Shown here piece after piece: positions 35,614-45,365 of a stretch of DNA of 64,000 nucleotides. Made by a program: the position numbers and the translations under genes. The stretch spans positions 1-64,000 of the forward strand of contig JAGAQC010000074.1 in the NCBI GenBank assembly GCA_017622925.1. The letters run 5' to 3'. Below the pieces are notes generated by a model. It ran no database searches and was not told the DNA's origin. It saw nothing but the letters and a program-made list of their open reading frames with translations. The stretch's first letter is position 1. Every line of letters starts with the position of its first letter. This DNA comes from Ruminococcus sp. (lineage in GTDB: Bacteria; Bacillota; Clostridia; Oscillospirales; Ruminococcaceae).

Positions 35614-36147
35614 TTATGCGTTCATACCAAGCTCGAAAGCCTTGAAGTTATTGGTGATAAGCTGCGCCTTTGCAGGGGGAACGATCTTCTCGATAGCCTT
35701 TTTAAAGACGTCAACGTTAAACAGCTCAGTCTCCTTAAAGACTTTGCCGAGGAGAACGATGTTAGAGCCGCCTTTAAGCTCGTTGTCGTCCGCAAGCTGG
35801 GACGAGGGAACGGCATATATCTCTATATCCGTGCGTGTACACTCGTTCTCGATAAGCGTGCTGTCGTAGAAAACCTTTCCGCCGGGCTTTACATCGTTTA
35901 CAAATTTGTCAAACGAGGGCTGATTCATTGCAATAAGAATATCGGGAGTAAGAACCAACGGCGAGCCGATCGGCTCATCGGAGATACATACGGAGCAATT
36001 CGCCGTACCTCCGCGCATTTCAGGACCGTATGAGGGAAGCCATGAAAGCTCCTTGTTGTCCATAAGACCGCAGTAGGCAAGTATTTTTCCGGCGAAAAGA
36101 ACTCCCTGTCCGCCGAAGCCTGCCAAAAGTATCTCAGTAGTTGCCAT
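35614..36147 (-). CDS. 2-oxoacid:ferredoxin oxidoreductase, gamma subunit
   Basis: 177 residues. It starts [20 protein letters not shown] and has [15 protein letters not shown], the signature of the gamma (POR_N-like) subunit. With the alpha, beta and ferredoxin subunits it forms a CoA-dependent, TPP- and Fe-S-containing complex that decarboxylates 2-oxoacids to acyl-CoA and reduces ferredoxin, or runs in reverse. The start codon abuts the beta-subunit stop. Substrate (2-oxoglutarate or branched-chain) is not settled. Confidence 0.9.
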   Translation of the reverse strand: MATTEILLAGFGGQGVLFAGKILAYCGLMDNKELSWLPSYGPEMRGGTANCSVCISDEPIGSPLVLTPDILIAMNQPSFDKFVNDVKPGGKVFYDSTLIENECTRTDIEIYAVPSSQLADDNELKGGSNIVLLGKVFKETELFNVDVFKKAIEKIVPPAKAQLITNNFKAFELGMNA

Positions 36148-36902
36148 TACTTCTCGCCCTCCTCTGATGTAGTGTCCTTGTATACGCCAAGGGGATAGTA
36201 TGGGATCATTTCGTCCTGAAGTCTCTTGAGAGCCTCGGTAGGCGTAAGTCCCCAGTTAGTGGGGCAGGTGGAAAGAACTTCGATGATAGAGAAGCCTTTC
36301 TTAGCCTTCTGAGTTTCAAAAGCCTTTCTGATAGCCTTCTTTGCGTCACGGATATGAGGAACGCTGTCAACCGCTACACGATGAGCGTAGGCAGTTCCCG
36401 TGAGCGTGGAGAGCATTTCGCATACTCTTACGGGATAGCCTGCAAGCTGAGGATCGCGTCCGAACGGAGTAGTCTGCGTAACCTGTCCGGGGAGAGTTGT
36501 GGGAGCCATTTGTCCGCCCGTCATGCCGTAGATAGTATTGTTTATAAAGATAACAACGATATTTTCGCCTCTTGTAGCCACATGAACGGTCTCAGCAGTA
36601 CCGATTGCGGCGAGGTCGCCGTCGCCCTGATATGTAAATACAAACTTATCGGGATTTGTACGCTTTACGCCTGTAGCGACCGCCGGAGCGCGTCCGTGGG
36701 GAGCTTCGATCATATCGCAGCCGAAGTAGTCGTAAGCCATTACAGAGCAGCCAACGGGACATACGCCTATAGTATCGCCCTCTATACCCATTTCGTCCAT
36801 GACCTCAGCAACGAGTCTGTGAACGATACCGTGAGTACAGCCGGGGCAGTAATGGAACGTCACATCAAGAAGTGACTTTGGTCTTTCAAAAACAACAGAC
36901 AT
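36147..36902 (-). CDS. 2-oxoacid:ferredoxin oxidoreductase, beta subunit (TPP-binding)
   Basis: 251 residues. TPP and Mg2+ motif GDGDLAAIG...NNTIYGMTGGQ; Fe-S-type cysteines CPGC and CPVGC near the N terminus. The C terminus CPTNWGLTPTEAL is typical of KorB/VorA proteins. It overlaps the alpha stop and the gamma start by one base each, so the three are tightly coupled. Confidence 0.92.
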   Translation of the reverse strand: MSVVFERPKSLLDVTFHYCPGCTHGIVHRLVAEVMDEMGIEGDTIGVCPVGCSVMAYDYFGCDMIEAPHGRAPAVATGVKRTNPDKFVFTYQGDGDLAAIGTAETVHVATRGENIVVIFINNTIYGMTGGQMAPTTLPGQVTQTTPFGRDPQLAGYPVRVCEMLSTLTGTAYAHRVAVDSVPHIRDAKKAIRKAFETQKAKKGFSIIEVLSTCPTNWGLTPTEALKRLQDEMIPYYPLGVYKDTTSEEGEK

Positions 36903-37960
36903 TACTCAGCACCTCCGACTTTCTTTATCTCTGCCAGAACCTCGGCAGGAGTGGGGATAACGCCGCCTGTACGTCCGTAGAACTCTACGGGTTTGGAGCA
37001 GTTTATCGCAAGCTTGATGTCATCTATCATCTGACCCATTGACATTTCAACGCTGAGGAGCTTCTTTGCGCTCTTTGCAGCCTCGTTTATCTCCTTAACA
37101 GGGAACGGCCAGAGCGTCTTGGGGCGGAAAAGTCCTGCTTTAATGCCCTGCGCTCTTGCCTCGTTTACAGCGGACTTTACAACTCTTGCAGTTGCGCCGA
37201 AAGCGCAGAGAAGTATATCGCAGTCCTCGGTAAGATAAAGCTCGGCGTCCGTTTCTTTAGACTTGATAACGTCATATCTTGCGAAACGGTCGGAAACGGA
37301 TTTTTCAAGCTCGTCGGGTTTCAGGTAGAGCGAGTTGATGATATGATGCGCTCTCTTGCCCTTGTGACCGTCGGCAGCCCAACTGCTCTTGTCAACGCAA
37401 TTTGCCTTGATCTCGGGGAACGAAACAGGCTCCATCATCTGACCGAGAAGTCCGTCCGCAAGGATCATGGCAGGCATACGGTATTCGTCGGCTTTATCGA
37501 AAGCTCTGACAACCATATCGACCATTTCCTGAACGGAAGCGGGCGCAAATACGAGAAGGTGGAAATCGCCGTGACCGAGAGCCTTAGTAGCCTGCCAGTA
37601 ATCCGCCTGCGAAGGCTGGATACCGCCGAGACCCGGACCGCCTCTCTGAACGTTGATAATTACCGCAGGAACGTCCGAACCTGCAATATAGGAAATTCCC
37701 TCGCTTTTAAGAGAAAGTCCGGGAGAGGAGGAGGACGTCATAGCGCGAACGCCCGTTGAAGCCGCTCCGAGAACCATATTGATAGCGGCGATCTCGGATT
37801 CCGCCTGTAAAAATACGCCCCCTGCCTTATTCATACGCTTAGCCATGTAAGCGGCAAGCTCTGTTTGGGGAGTTATAGGGTAACCGAAGAAACACTTGCA
37901 GCCTGCTCTTATAGCGGCTTCGGCAAGAGCTTCATTGCCCTTCATAAGATTTCTTTCCAA
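36902..37960 (-). CDS. vorB: 2-oxoacid:ferredoxin oxidoreductase, alpha subunit (VorB-like)
   Basis: About 352 residues. LMKGNEALAEAAIRAGCKCFF and GYPITPQTE, then MTSSSSPGLSLKSEG, are signatures of VorB/KorA subunits. I prefer TTG 37960 because AAAGGAG precedes it by 11 bases. The in-frame ATG at 37981 has no ribosome binding site and directly abuts a MITE. If ATG is used, seven residues (MKGAVKA) are added. Confidence 0.85.
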   Translation of the reverse strand: MERNLMKGNEALAEAAIRAGCKCFFGYPITPQTELAAYMAKRMNKAGGVFLQAESEIAAINMVLGAASTGVRAMTSSSSPGLSLKSEGISYIAGSDVPAVIINVQRGGPGLGGIQPSQADYWQATKALGHGDFHLLVFAPASVQEMVDMVVRAFDKADEYRMPAMILADGLLGQMMEPVSFPEIKANCVDKSSWAADGHKGKRAHHIINSLYLKPDELEKSVSDRFARYDVIKSKETDAELYLTEDCDILLCAFGATARVVKSAVNEARAQGIKAGLFRPKTLWPFPVKEINEAAKSAKKLLSVEMSMGQMIDDIKLAINCSKPVEFYGRTGGVIPTPAEVLAEIKKVGGAE

Positions 37961-37983
37961 AGCTTTTACAGCTCCTTTCATTT

Positions 37984-38145
37984 ATGGCAACCTCTAAAAA
38001 CCTCTTTTGACAAAAATCAGCTATGCACGTCATATGCAGCGTCAAGCACCCTCGGAGGGCGACAGCCCGCCGTCAGGCACTTTCCTTGCCTCTGCCGCAC
38101 CTATCTGATTTTTGCTTAATCAAACAGGTTTTTAGAAGTTGCCTT
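37984..38145. mobile_element. MITE-like element, family D (about 160 bp)
   Basis: Ends GGCAACCTCTAAAAACCTC and, inverted, CAGGTTTTTAGAAGTTGCC, with longer imperfect arms (CAAAAATCAG/CTGATTTTTG). Its outer bases (AAGGCAAC on the right) match family B. It lies between the ferredoxin and alpha genes of one operon, touching the ferredoxin stop codon. Confidence 0.75.
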
Positions 38146-38350
38146 ATTTTTCAACCTTGATAGCACAATCGGGACACATCATAGCGCACATAGCGCAGCC
38201 GATACAAGCGGCGTCGTCTGTGCATATTGCATAGAAATAACCCTTTTTATTACGCTTTTCCTTTTGAAGCTCCACAATTTTCTTGGGGCAGGCGGTAGCG
38301 CAAAGTCCGCAGCCCTTGCAGCGCTCAGTTATAACAGTCATTTTTGCCAA
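38144..38350 (-). CDS. 2x[4Fe-4S] ferredoxin subunit of the oxidoreductase
   Basis: 68 residues with two CxxCxxCxxxCP clusters (CKGCGLCATACP and CIGCAMCAMMCP). A TTG start at 38350 gives MAKMTVITERCKGCG, the usual KorD opening, with AAAGGTGGTGAG upstream. ATG 38341 is an alternative. It donates or accepts electrons for the alpha-beta-gamma subunits. The stop codon TAA is the first triplet at a MITE boundary. Confidence 0.88.
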   Translation of the reverse strand: MAKMTVITERCKGCGLCATACPKKIVELQKEKRNKKGYFYAICTDDAACIGCAMCAMMCPDCAIKVEK

Positions 38351-38382
38351 AGAACTCACCACCTTTAAGTAATAATTGTTAT

Positions 38383-39042
38383 CTACAAATCCCAGATAGG
38401 TTTTACGTATATTTTTACAGGACGGACGTTACCGATTCCGTCAACAGCGCACAATTCCTCGGGATATGTTGTGAATTTAAGGGGCAGACCTGTTATTTCG
38501 GCGACCCTGTCCGCAAAGTCGATCGACTGTGCGACGATCTCGGCGGTAGTCTCGCAGCCTAAGTTGGTGTTGTTGACGATCGCCGTATGCTTCATACGGG
38601 ACGCTTCTTCAATTTCAACCATAAGCTTTGCGGCAGCTTCGGGAGTTTCCGTAAGGTTACGCCGCTGGTTGATAACGTAAAGCATTTCAAGCTCGTCACG
38701 GAAACCGTTAAGAGCCTGCGCGTACCTGCCCAAAGCGAAAGCTCCTGCATCGTCGCCGCCGACGTCTATAATAAGGCAACCGTCACCCGAGGCAAGCTGT
38801 TCAATATCGAACTGCACCGAGGGTACGTCAAGATTGCTGTTTGCGAAGTCGGGGGCGATAAGCTCAATGCCGTTTTCCGCAAAAAGCTGTTTGAAATCTG
38901 CTGTTCGGAAATACGGATTGACCAGATCGAGATCGACAACGGCAACAGACTTCCATTCCTTAGCCGCTTCAACGGCGAGATTCACGGAGAGATTTGTTTT
39001 TCCGCAGCCGTAGTGACCGGTAATAACTGTAATTCTTTTCAT
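38383..39042 (-). CDS. MinD/ParA-like P-loop ATPase
   Basis: 219 residues. Deviant Walker A GHYGCGKTNLSVNLA, VVDLDLVNPYF (switch I region), LIIDVGGDDAGA (Walker B). This CobQ/MinD-type ATPase opens the oxidoreductase operon. A role in assembling or regulating the complex is only suggested by position. ATG 39042 follows GAGGGATAAT; the upstream in-frame start is too close to that site. Confidence 0.78.
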   Translation of the reverse strand: MKRITVITGHYGCGKTNLSVNLAVEAAKEWKSVAVVDLDLVNPYFRTADFKQLFAENGIELIAPDFANSNLDVPSVQFDIEQLASGDGCLIIDVGGDDAGAFALGRYAQALNGFRDELEMLYVINQRRNLTETPEAAAKLMVEIEEASRMKHTAIVNNTNLGCETTAEIVAQSIDFADRVAEITGLPLKFTTYPEELCAVDGIGNVRPVKIYVKPIWDL

Positions 39043-39185
39043 ATTATCCCTCATTTAACGGCGGACTTCGGGAAACCGAAATATTTCCGAATACCGCTCT
39101 ATTTTTAATTATATCACTTTCCGATACAAAATGCAAGAAGTACGGATTAGCAATTACTAACATGTGAGCATATTATAAACTTATG

Positions 39186-39366
39186 CAAACTAATATCGGG
39201 ATTCCAAAGGGACAGTGTCCCTTTGGCGGAGTCCAGAGGCAGCGCCTCTGGTGGGGTGCGGGGCGAAGCCCTGCATAGCGTTAAGCGCTCCGCAAAGGGT
39301 GAATTTCCAAACAGTCCATAGGACTGTTTGGAAAGAGGGAACGCCCTGCAAGAGAGGGCGTTCCCT
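39186..39366. mobile_element. MITE-like element, family R1 copy 4
   Basis: About 181 bp, with nested hairpins as in copies 2 and 3. The central pair CCAAACAGTCC/GGACTGTTTGG is intact. It lies between the divergently placed ATPase operon and the tautomerase gene, both on the minus strand. Confidence 0.75.
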
Positions 39367-39417
39367 AAATAAATAGAAATTTTATTTAAGTTAATGATAT
39401 TATAGTTGAGAAGCAGA

Positions 39418-39759
39418 CTAAAAGTTTCCGCCATTCCAGCCCCAGTCGGCGGTTGCGGCATATTTTACATATATCCGCGACGGGTCGATAGAGAGCCTGT
39501 TTTGGAGGATACTGCATATTTCGGCAGTCAGCTTGTTGAACGCCGCAGAGTTTGCGCTGCCGTAAACGCTGACCTCGACCATAGCGGCAGGGGAGTCGTC
39601 GCCCTTGAAATAGAGAATATGCTCGGGTTCGATACCGACCATGAGCCACGCTTCGGACTTCCCGGGGATAGCTGAGATCGCTTTTCCAAAATCGGATTTG
39701 AGATCAATTTCAGCGTCCTTTGAAACAGGGACGTTTGTTTTAACGTTTATAAAAGGCAT
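39418..39759 (-). CDS. MIF-like tautomerase superfamily protein
   Basis: 113 residues, the usual length. The catalytic Pro2 (MPFINVKTNV) and C-terminal YVKYAATADWGWNGGNF are MIF/phenylpyruvate-tautomerase hallmarks. The N-terminal Pro acts as the base in keto-enol tautomerisation. No signal peptide; bacterial roles are poorly known. ATG follows GAGGAGGAATTTTT. Confidence 0.88.
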   Translation of the reverse strand: MPFINVKTNVPVSKDAEIDLKSDFGKAISAIPGKSEAWLMVGIEPEHILYFKGDDSPAAMVEVSVYGSANSAAFNKLTAEICSILQNRLSIDPSRIYVKYAATADWGWNGGNF

Positions 39760-39771
39760 AAAAATTCCTCC

Positions 39772-40467
39772 TCATAAAATATATACTTCGCCGTCTATTT
39801 CGTAAACGGCAAGGACAAACGGGTTCATGTGTTTGGTAAGAAGAAAGCTTCCCTCGTCAGTCTCATAGCACGTATCGCCGCCGATCTCCACCAGCTTTTT
39901 GGAAGTGATCTTATCTGCGGCGGAGTTGTCTACTGCGGCAAGATTTTCCGAAGCGTTCTTAAAATACGCCGCTGCCGTTTCGTCGGATTCGTCAAGGCAG
40001 TCCGAAACGCAGATATAATTTATTGTGAAATTCTTGCCGAGGGAATTTTCAACAGAGTTGTACAGGCTGTCGAAATACTCGTCCGTATCCGAATAGCCGT
40101 TATGTTCGCAGACGTACTCCAAAAATTCGGGATAATAAAGGCTTTTAAGAAGCTCGGCGTCCTTGGTGTTCAGAGCGGCGATAAAGTCGTGAAGCTTGTA
40201 TATTTCCGTGAGATCCTGATCGTCGCCGTTTGCGAAATACCGTGAGTCGTAGGAGATCTTATAGGTTATTTTTTCGTCGAAGGCGTTGCTGAGTTCGCTC
40301 ATATGCGAGCCGTAGGGCATATCCTCCTGAGCGATGTTTCCGTTGCCGTCCGTATCGAAATCGCCCACCATGTTTTTACCCGAGCCTTCGGAGTTTTTTT
40401 CGCCGCAGCCGACCGTTAGAGCGGCGGTCATAACGACAGCCAAAGCCGTGTATACTATTTTCTTCAT
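39772..40467 (-). CDS. Lipoprotein of unknown function (a)
   Basis: 231 residues. A signal peptide with lipobox LTVGC (Cys near residue 20), then an acidic EF-hand-like stretch (DFDTDGNGNIAQEDM) and a C-terminal domain. ATG 40467 follows ATAGGAGCGTTATT. It resembles the adjacent lipoprotein in length, in the FIAALNTKDAELLKSLYYPEF/YFLSFQNGDLEAYKNALFPDY region and in layout, so the two are probably paralogues. No family recognised. Confidence 0.75.
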   Translation of the reverse strand: MKKIVYTALAVVMTAALTVGCGEKNSEGSGKNMVGDFDTDGNGNIAQEDMPYGSHMSELSNAFDEKITYKISYDSRYFANGDDQDLTEIYKLHDFIAALNTKDAELLKSLYYPEFLEYVCEHNGYSDTDEYFDSLYNSVENSLGKNFTINYICVSDCLDESDETAAAYFKNASENLAAVDNSAADKITSKKLVEIGGDTCYETDEGSFLLTKHMNPFVLAVYEIDGEVYIL

Positions 40468-40477
40468 AATAACGCTC

Positions 40478-41221
40478 CTATCCGAAAGTATAGTATTTTC
40501 CGTCTTTTTTGGCGAAAACAATTTCCGTTTCGCTTATAATGCGGTGTTCTTCGCCGTCCTCGCCCTTTGCAAAGATAAAGAACGTAAGCCGCTCAAAGCC
40601 GTCCGAATTTTCGGCAACGAAGTTGTAGTAGTCCATATTGAAAATATCGTCAAGATAAGAGAAGAAATCCTTGACCTTGCTTTCTTCGGTCTCGCCCTCG
40701 GTGAGGGACGGACGTTCGCCGCGGATACGTGTTATTTCAAATTTACCGCTGTAGCCCTTGTTATTTTCCGATTCCGAATCGGCGTATATCTCGGAAAGCA
40801 TACGGCTTTCGAGGTTGCCGTGCTGAGCCTCAAAGGAGTTCTGCAACGTATATTCGCCGTTGTGTTCGGAAGTATCGCTGAGGTTTTCACGGAGATATTT
40901 GTCATATCTTTCGGCGTAGTCGGGGAAAAGCGCATTTTTATACGCCTCGAGATCGCCGTTCTGAAAGGAAAGAAAGTAATTTTCGAGAGCAAGCATCAGT
41001 TCGGCAGGTATGGCTGTGTCGTCATAGTAGAGCTTTATCCCGTTTCGGTCGATACGGTACGAGCCGAGGTCGTATTCTTCGCTGTCCTTGTCGGGAGTTA
41101 TAAGCTCGCCGACGCTGTTTTCTCCGACAGAAACAGAAGAAGCGGCGTCCTTTTCGCATGAAGCAAGACAGGCAAGACATACCATAGCGGTAAGGACCGC
41201 AATAATTTTTTTGAGTTTCAT
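40478..41221 (-). CDS. Lipoprotein of unknown function (b)
   Basis: 247 residues with signal peptide and lipobox LASC (LACLASCEKDAASS). The central region resembles the neighbouring lipoprotein 10 bases downstream. The second ATG (41221) is chosen: GGAG lies six bases upstream, while the first ATG (41227) directly abuts it. Likely co-transcribed with the downstream paralogue. Function unknown. Confidence 0.75.
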   Translation of the reverse strand: MKLKKIIAVLTAMVCLACLASCEKDAASSVSVGENSVGELITPDKDSEEYDLGSYRIDRNGIKLYYDDTAIPAELMLALENYFLSFQNGDLEAYKNALFPDYAERYDKYLRENLSDTSEHNGEYTLQNSFEAQHGNLESRMLSEIYADSESENNKGYSGKFEITRIRGERPSLTEGETEESKVKDFFSYLDDIFNMDYYNFVAENSDGFERLTFFIFAKGEDGEEHRIISETEIVFAKKDGKYYTFG

Positions 41222-41246
41222 ATACATCTCCGTTCGGTTTTGTTGC

Positions 41247-41472
41247 CACTATCTACAACTTAAGCGGGGGACTCTGTCCCCCTGCACCCCCTGCCAAAGG
41301 GGTGACCCCTTTGGAATCTCTGCTGTCGTGAATTGGACTGTAAAAATCCCCAAAATAATATGGTACTGTTAGTCTCCATGATTTTCACAGTCCAATTCAC
41401 GAGAACGGACACCAAAAGTTACTTCTTTAACAGAAAATACATGGAAACAAAATCCTCTTAAGTTGTTGGTAA
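41247..41472. mobile_element. MITE-like element, family R2 copy 3
   Basis: About 226 bp, starting CACTATCTACAACTTAAG, with the hairpin GTCGTGAATTGGAC/GTCCAATTCACGAG and the end CTCTTAAGTTGTTGG. It abuts an R1 copy seven bases later, so two elements lie head to tail upstream of the lipoprotein genes. Confidence 0.8.
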
Positions 41473-41478
41473 TTAAAG

Positions 41479-41660
41479 TGAACTAATATCGGGATTCCAA
41501 AGGGACGATGTCCCTTTGGCGGAGTCCAGAGGCAGCGCCTCTGGTGGGGTGTGGGGCAACGCCACACAAAGCGTTAAGCGCTCCGCAAAGGGTGAATTTC
41601 AAAACAGTCTCTTGGACTGTTTTGAAAGAGGGAACGCCCTGCAAGAGAGGGCGTTCCCTT
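41479..41660. mobile_element. MITE-like element, family R1 copy 5
   Basis: About 182 bp, nested hairpins as in the other R1 copies (CAAAACAGTC/GACTGTTTTG in the centre). The outer right sequence CTTAAGTTGTTGATAATGATA (41703-41723) matches the R2 terminal repeat. Located downstream of typA. Confidence 0.75.
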
Positions 41661-41784
41661 ATTAAGAACACAGTACACCTTGTTCTTAATAAAGAAAAAA
41701 GAATCCCTTAAGTTGTTGATAATGATATTATATCTCCAAATCTCGCATATAACGTGGTATAAAGATGAAAATTCTGTGATTTTC

Positions 41785-43605
41785 TCAGCCTTTGGCTTTG
41801 ACCTTGGCTCTTTGGGAGTTGCTGAGGATCCTCTTGCGGATACGCAGGCTCTTGGGAGTTACCTCGAGAAGCTCGTCGTCCGCCAAAAATTCCAGACAAT
41901 CTTCAAGGCTGAGGATTCTGTGCGGAACAAGGCGGAGCGCATCGTCGCTTCCGCTTGCACGGGTATTTGTGAGGTGCTTTCTTTTGCAGACGTTTACAAC
42001 AAGGTCGTCGCTCTTGGGGGAAGCGCCGACTATCATTCCCTCGTAAACGGGCGTACCGGCAGGTATGAACAGTTGACCTCTTTCCTGTGCGTTGAACAGA
42101 CCGTATGTCACAGCCTCGCCCGTTTCAAAGGAAACGAGAGAACCGGTGCTGCGGCGGTCGATGTCGCCCTTGTACGGCTGATAATCCTCAAAGACGTGGC
42201 TCATAATGCCCTCGCCCTTTGTATCGGTAAGAAATTCGCTCTTGTAGCCGAAAAGACCTCTTGCAGGCACAAGAAATTCGATACGCATACGGCTGCCCTG
42301 CGGGTGCATGGAAACAAGCTCGCCCTTGCGGCTGCCCATTTTCTCCATAACAGAGCCTACGCAGTCCTCGGGAACGTCTATGACAAGTCGCTCGATAGGC
42401 TCTAATTTTCTGCCGTTTTCGCCCTCTTTGAAAAGCACTCTCGGGGTGGAAACAGCAAGCTCGTAGCCCTCGCGGCGCATATTTTCGATGAGAATTGAGA
42501 GGTGCATTTCGCCTCTGCCTGCAACTCTGAACGAGTCGGTGGACTCGGTTTCCTCAACACGGAGAGAAACGTCCTTGAGAAGCTCCTTGAAAAGACGTTC
42601 ACGAAGCTGTCTTGAAGTAACGAATTTGCCCTCTTTTCCTGCAAAGGGGCTGTCGTTCACAGAGAAAGTCATTTCAACGGTAGGCTCTGAGATCTTTACG
42701 AAAGGCAGCGGCTCGGGAGCGTCCGTTGAACAGATAGTATCGCCGATAGTTATGCCGTCTATTCCCGAGATCCAGACAATATCGCCCACCTTTGCCGATT
42801 CTGCGGGAACTCTCTGCAAGCCCTGTATCTGAAGCAGGGAAACTATCTTCGAGTTGTAATTTTTCTTTGAGCCTGTATAGTCGCAGACCGTCACCTGCTG
42901 ATTGACCTTGATGTTTCCGCGGACTATACGTCCAATGCCGATACGTCCGACATATTCGTTATAGTCGATAGAGGAAATAAGCATCTGCAAGGGTCCCTCC
43001 TCCTCGCCTTTGGGAGGGTCAATATAGTTGATTATAGTATCGAAAAGCGGTTTCAGATCAGTGCCTGCCTCGTACTGACTGAGGGACGCAGTACCGCTTC
43101 GTCCCGAGCAGAAAAGGATAGGCGATTCGAGCTGATCGTCGTTTGCGTCAAGGTCGAGGAGAAGTTCGAGTACCTCGTCGCCGATCTCGTCAAGACGGGC
43201 GTCGGGACGGTCTATCTTGTTTACGACAACGATTATTTTATGACCCATTTCAAGGGCTTTTGAAAGAACGAAACGTGTCTGCGGCATAGGACCCTCCGCA
43301 GCGTCAACGAGGAGCAGAACGCCGTCCACCATTTCCAGAACACGCTCCACCTCGCCGCCGAAATCGGCATGTCCGGGAGTATCAATGATATTGATTTTTA
43401 TGTCGTTGTACATTACGGACGTGTTTTTTGCAAGGATAGTGATACCTCGTTCACGCTCGATGTCGTTGGAATCCATAACTCTCTCGGCGACCGCCTGATT
43501 TTCACGGAATACTCCGCCTTGTTTGAGCATTTCGTCAACAAGGGTCGTCTTGCCGTGGTCAACGTGAGCAATAATAGCGATGTTTCTCAGATCTTCTCTT
43601 ATCAT
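41785..43605 (-). CDS. typA: Ribosome-associated GTPase TypA/BipA
   Basis: 606 residues. G1 [11 protein letters not shown]2 RGITI, G3 [13 protein letters not shown]4 NKID, then EF-Tu-like domain II, EF-G-like III and V and the BipA-specific C-terminal domain. It binds ribosomes and supports late 50S assembly and stress growth. ATG follows CTGGAGGAAAGATAAAT. Normal length. Confidence 0.97.
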   Translation of the reverse strand: MIREDLRNIAIIAHVDHGKTTLVDEMLKQGGVFRENQAVAERVMDSNDIERERGITILAKNTSVMYNDIKINIIDTPGHADFGGEVERVLEMVDGVLLLVDAAEGPMPQTRFVLSKALEMGHKIIVVVNKIDRPDARLDEIGDEVLELLLDLDANDDQLESPILFCSGRSGTASLSQYEAGTDLKPLFDTIINYIDPPKGEEEGPLQMLISSIDYNEYVGRIGIGRIVRGNIKVNQQVTVCDYTGSKKNYNSKIVSLLQIQGLQRVPAESAKVGDIVWISGIDGITIGDTICSTDAPEPLPFVKISEPTVEMTFSVNDSPFAGKEGKFVTSRQLRERLFKELLKDVSLRVEETESTDSFRVAGRGEMHLSILIENMRREGYELAVSTPRVLFKEGENGRKLEPIERLVIDVPEDCVGSVMEKMGSRKGELVSMHPQGSRMRIEFLVPARGLFGYKSEFLTDTKGEGIMSHVFEDYQPYKGDIDRRSTGSLVSFETGEAVTYGLFNAQERGQLFIPAGTPVYEGMIVGASPKSDDLVVNVCKRKHLTNTRASGSDDALRLVPHRILSLEDCLEFLADDELLEVTPKSLRIRKRILSNSQRAKVKAKG

Positions 43606-43658
43606 ATTTATCTTTCCTCCAGAAGTATAAGGAACTATGCAGCACAGTTCCTAAAGAT

Positions 43659-44285
43659 TTATATAAGTTTTTCCAGCTCATAGCGCAGAGCATCAAAGTT
43701 GGTAAAGCTTTTCGGGATATAAATGGTTTTTTTACGGGAATAGGAATTGAACAGGCGAAAGCCTTTGAGCTGCGCCTTTACACGCAGAAATTCCCTGTCC
43801 TCGCTTATGTCGAAAACGTTTTCGATAACATAGCCGCCGTAGTTGATAACGTCTTTATTGCATATAAACGCATCGAGGTGAGCCGTTTCACGTATTTTCT
43901 GCATATTGGCAGTTACTTTCATACGTTGGAACACGCCGTTTCGGTTATTTATGCTGTAGGACTTTCCCAGCAGCGTATCGTTGCCGAAAGCTTCGGTGAG
44001 GTCAACACGGTACAGTATATTTTCGTCAAATACATAAGCTGCAAAGTAATTGTTGTTGCGGCTCATTTTAAGGTAGCCCGACAGTATCAGCAGCGCAATG
44101 ATCAAGGCTGCTATCATCGGAACGATACCGCCGTATTCGGTTTCCATTTCAGCGAAGCCCCAAGCGATCGTTCCGAAAAATAAAACGATTATGGAAATGA
44201 TCACTCTCATCCAGATAACGCTTGTGACTTTTTGCTGATATGTAACGTGTAGGTTGTCTGCGTCGTCAATCCTGCTTATAGTCAT
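43659..44285 (-). CDS. YcxB-like membrane protein (1)
   Basis: 208 residues. Two hydrophobic segments (ISIIVLFFGTIAWGF and IVPMIAALIIALLILSGY) then a soluble C-terminal domain ending FNSYSRKKTIYIPKSFTNFD, the pattern of the YcxB-like C-terminal domain. ATG follows AAGAGGTTCGTT. Last of three consecutive, similar genes; function unknown. Confidence 0.65.
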   Translation of the reverse strand: MTISRIDDADNLHVTYQQKVTSVIWMRVIISIIVLFFGTIAWGFAEMETEYGGIVPMIAALIIALLILSGYLKMSRNNNYFAAYVFDENILYRVDLTEAFGNDTLLGKSYSINNRNGVFQRMKVTANMQKIRETAHLDAFICNKDVINYGGYVIENVFDISEDREFLRVKAQLKGFRLFNSYSRKKTIYIPKSFTNFDALRYELEKLI

Positions 44286-44298
44286 AACGAACCTCTTT

Positions 44299-44823
44299 TC
44301 ATTGTTTAAACCGACTGCCGAGCTTGTCTTTCAGAAGCAGTCTCAATTCATCGACCGTGCCGACAGTAAGGTCGCTGTTTTTAACAATGCAGACCTCGGA
44401 GGAGTTAAAGCAAATGAAAAACCAGTCTCCCCATTCCACGGCGGAATGAATAGAAGCATAACGCTTGTAACGTTCGGCGGAAAAGTTCTCGGACTGAGAG
44501 ATCAAACCGAAAGAATCGTCGGAGAAAATAAATCGGCGGCGGAATTTATCGGGAGTAAGGCTTTTTTTTGAAAAAAGGACATTCCACATTTCAACGAGAC
44601 AGGCTATAATTCGGGCTGCCAAATAAAAAGCGGCAATATAGTTAATGAGTGCAAAAACAGATTTTTGAGGGAATGTAGCAAGTATCCAGATAAGAAATGC
44701 TATTTCAGCAATAATTTTTACGATAAGCAATTGTTTGTAATTTTTGAAAGCTTTTGACGTTATGTAATAGTTGCGGTTGGCTTCGAGATATTCCCTTGTA
44801 TAGGTATTTTCGGCTGTTATCAT
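44299..44823 (-). CDS. YcxB-like membrane protein (2)
   Basis: 174 residues with two membrane segments (AEIAFLIWILATF and FALINYIAAFYLAARII) and a C-terminal domain (FSDDSFGLISQSENFSAERY). ATG 44823 overlaps the upstream stop as ATGA, with GGAGGAAGTGCAG upstream. Similar in layout to both neighbours. Function unknown. Confidence 0.65.
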   Translation of the reverse strand: MITAENTYTREYLEANRNYYITSKAFKNYKQLLIVKIIAEIAFLIWILATFPQKSVFALINYIAAFYLAARIIACLVEMWNVLFSKKSLTPDKFRRRFIFSDDSFGLISQSENFSAERYKRYASIHSAVEWGDWFFICFNSSEVCIVKNSDLTVGTVDELRLLLKDKLGSRFKQ

Positions 44824-45365
44824 CTGCACTTCCTCCTGAATTTTTTTCCGAGCTTTTCCGCAAGGAGAGTTGAAAGTTCCTCGGAAGTACCCTGAGTTAT
44901 CTCGTGTTTGCCTATAACGCAGATTTTGGTTTCATCAATTCGCACAAGGAAAAACAGTTTCGTTTCCTTTGCCGATTGAAGCTCATCGTAGCCGCAGCGT
45001 CTGAATCCCCATTCTTCGTCGGAGGTGTATTCGTGATAAAATTCATTTTCATCGAAAGAAAAATTATTTTCAAATTGGTTGGGAACGTTGGAGCTTATCT
45101 CTTTTTTTCTTTTGAACTTTTTCCTTATGGTTGAAAAAACGGCAAAGAAACAGGCTAAGCATATAAAAGCATAAATAAAGGTATATTTTGTTGTCCATTC
45201 CGATTTGCCGAAAAAGGGCAGCAGATAGCAAAAAATACCGACGCTCCATAGGCTGAGAGCCGAAAATAAAATGATGTCCGTGACGAACTTCCAGTCAAAT
45301 CGGGAATATTCCTTGTGGCACGCCCACATATGGTCGCCGGTGTATTTTACGTTAGCTTTTATCAT
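44820..45365 (-). CDS. YcxB-like membrane protein (3)
   Basis: 181 residues. Membrane segments at about 30-50 and 65-85, a Lys/Arg-rich stretch (KKFKRKKE) and a C-terminal soluble domain with a shared GTSEELSTLLAEKLGKKFR-type ending, also seen as GTVDELRLLLKDKLGSRFK in gene (2). First of three overlapping genes; ATG follows AGGAGGACGAC. Function unknown. Confidence 0.65.
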   Translation of the reverse strand: MIKANVKYTGDHMWACHKEYSRFDWKFVTDIILFSALSLWSVGIFCYLLPFFGKSEWTTKYTFIYAFICLACFFAVFSTIRKKFKRKKEISSNVPNQFENNFSFDENEFYHEYTSDEEWGFRRCGYDELQSAKETKLFFLVRIDETKICVIGKHEITQGTSEELSTLLAEKLGKKFRRKCR

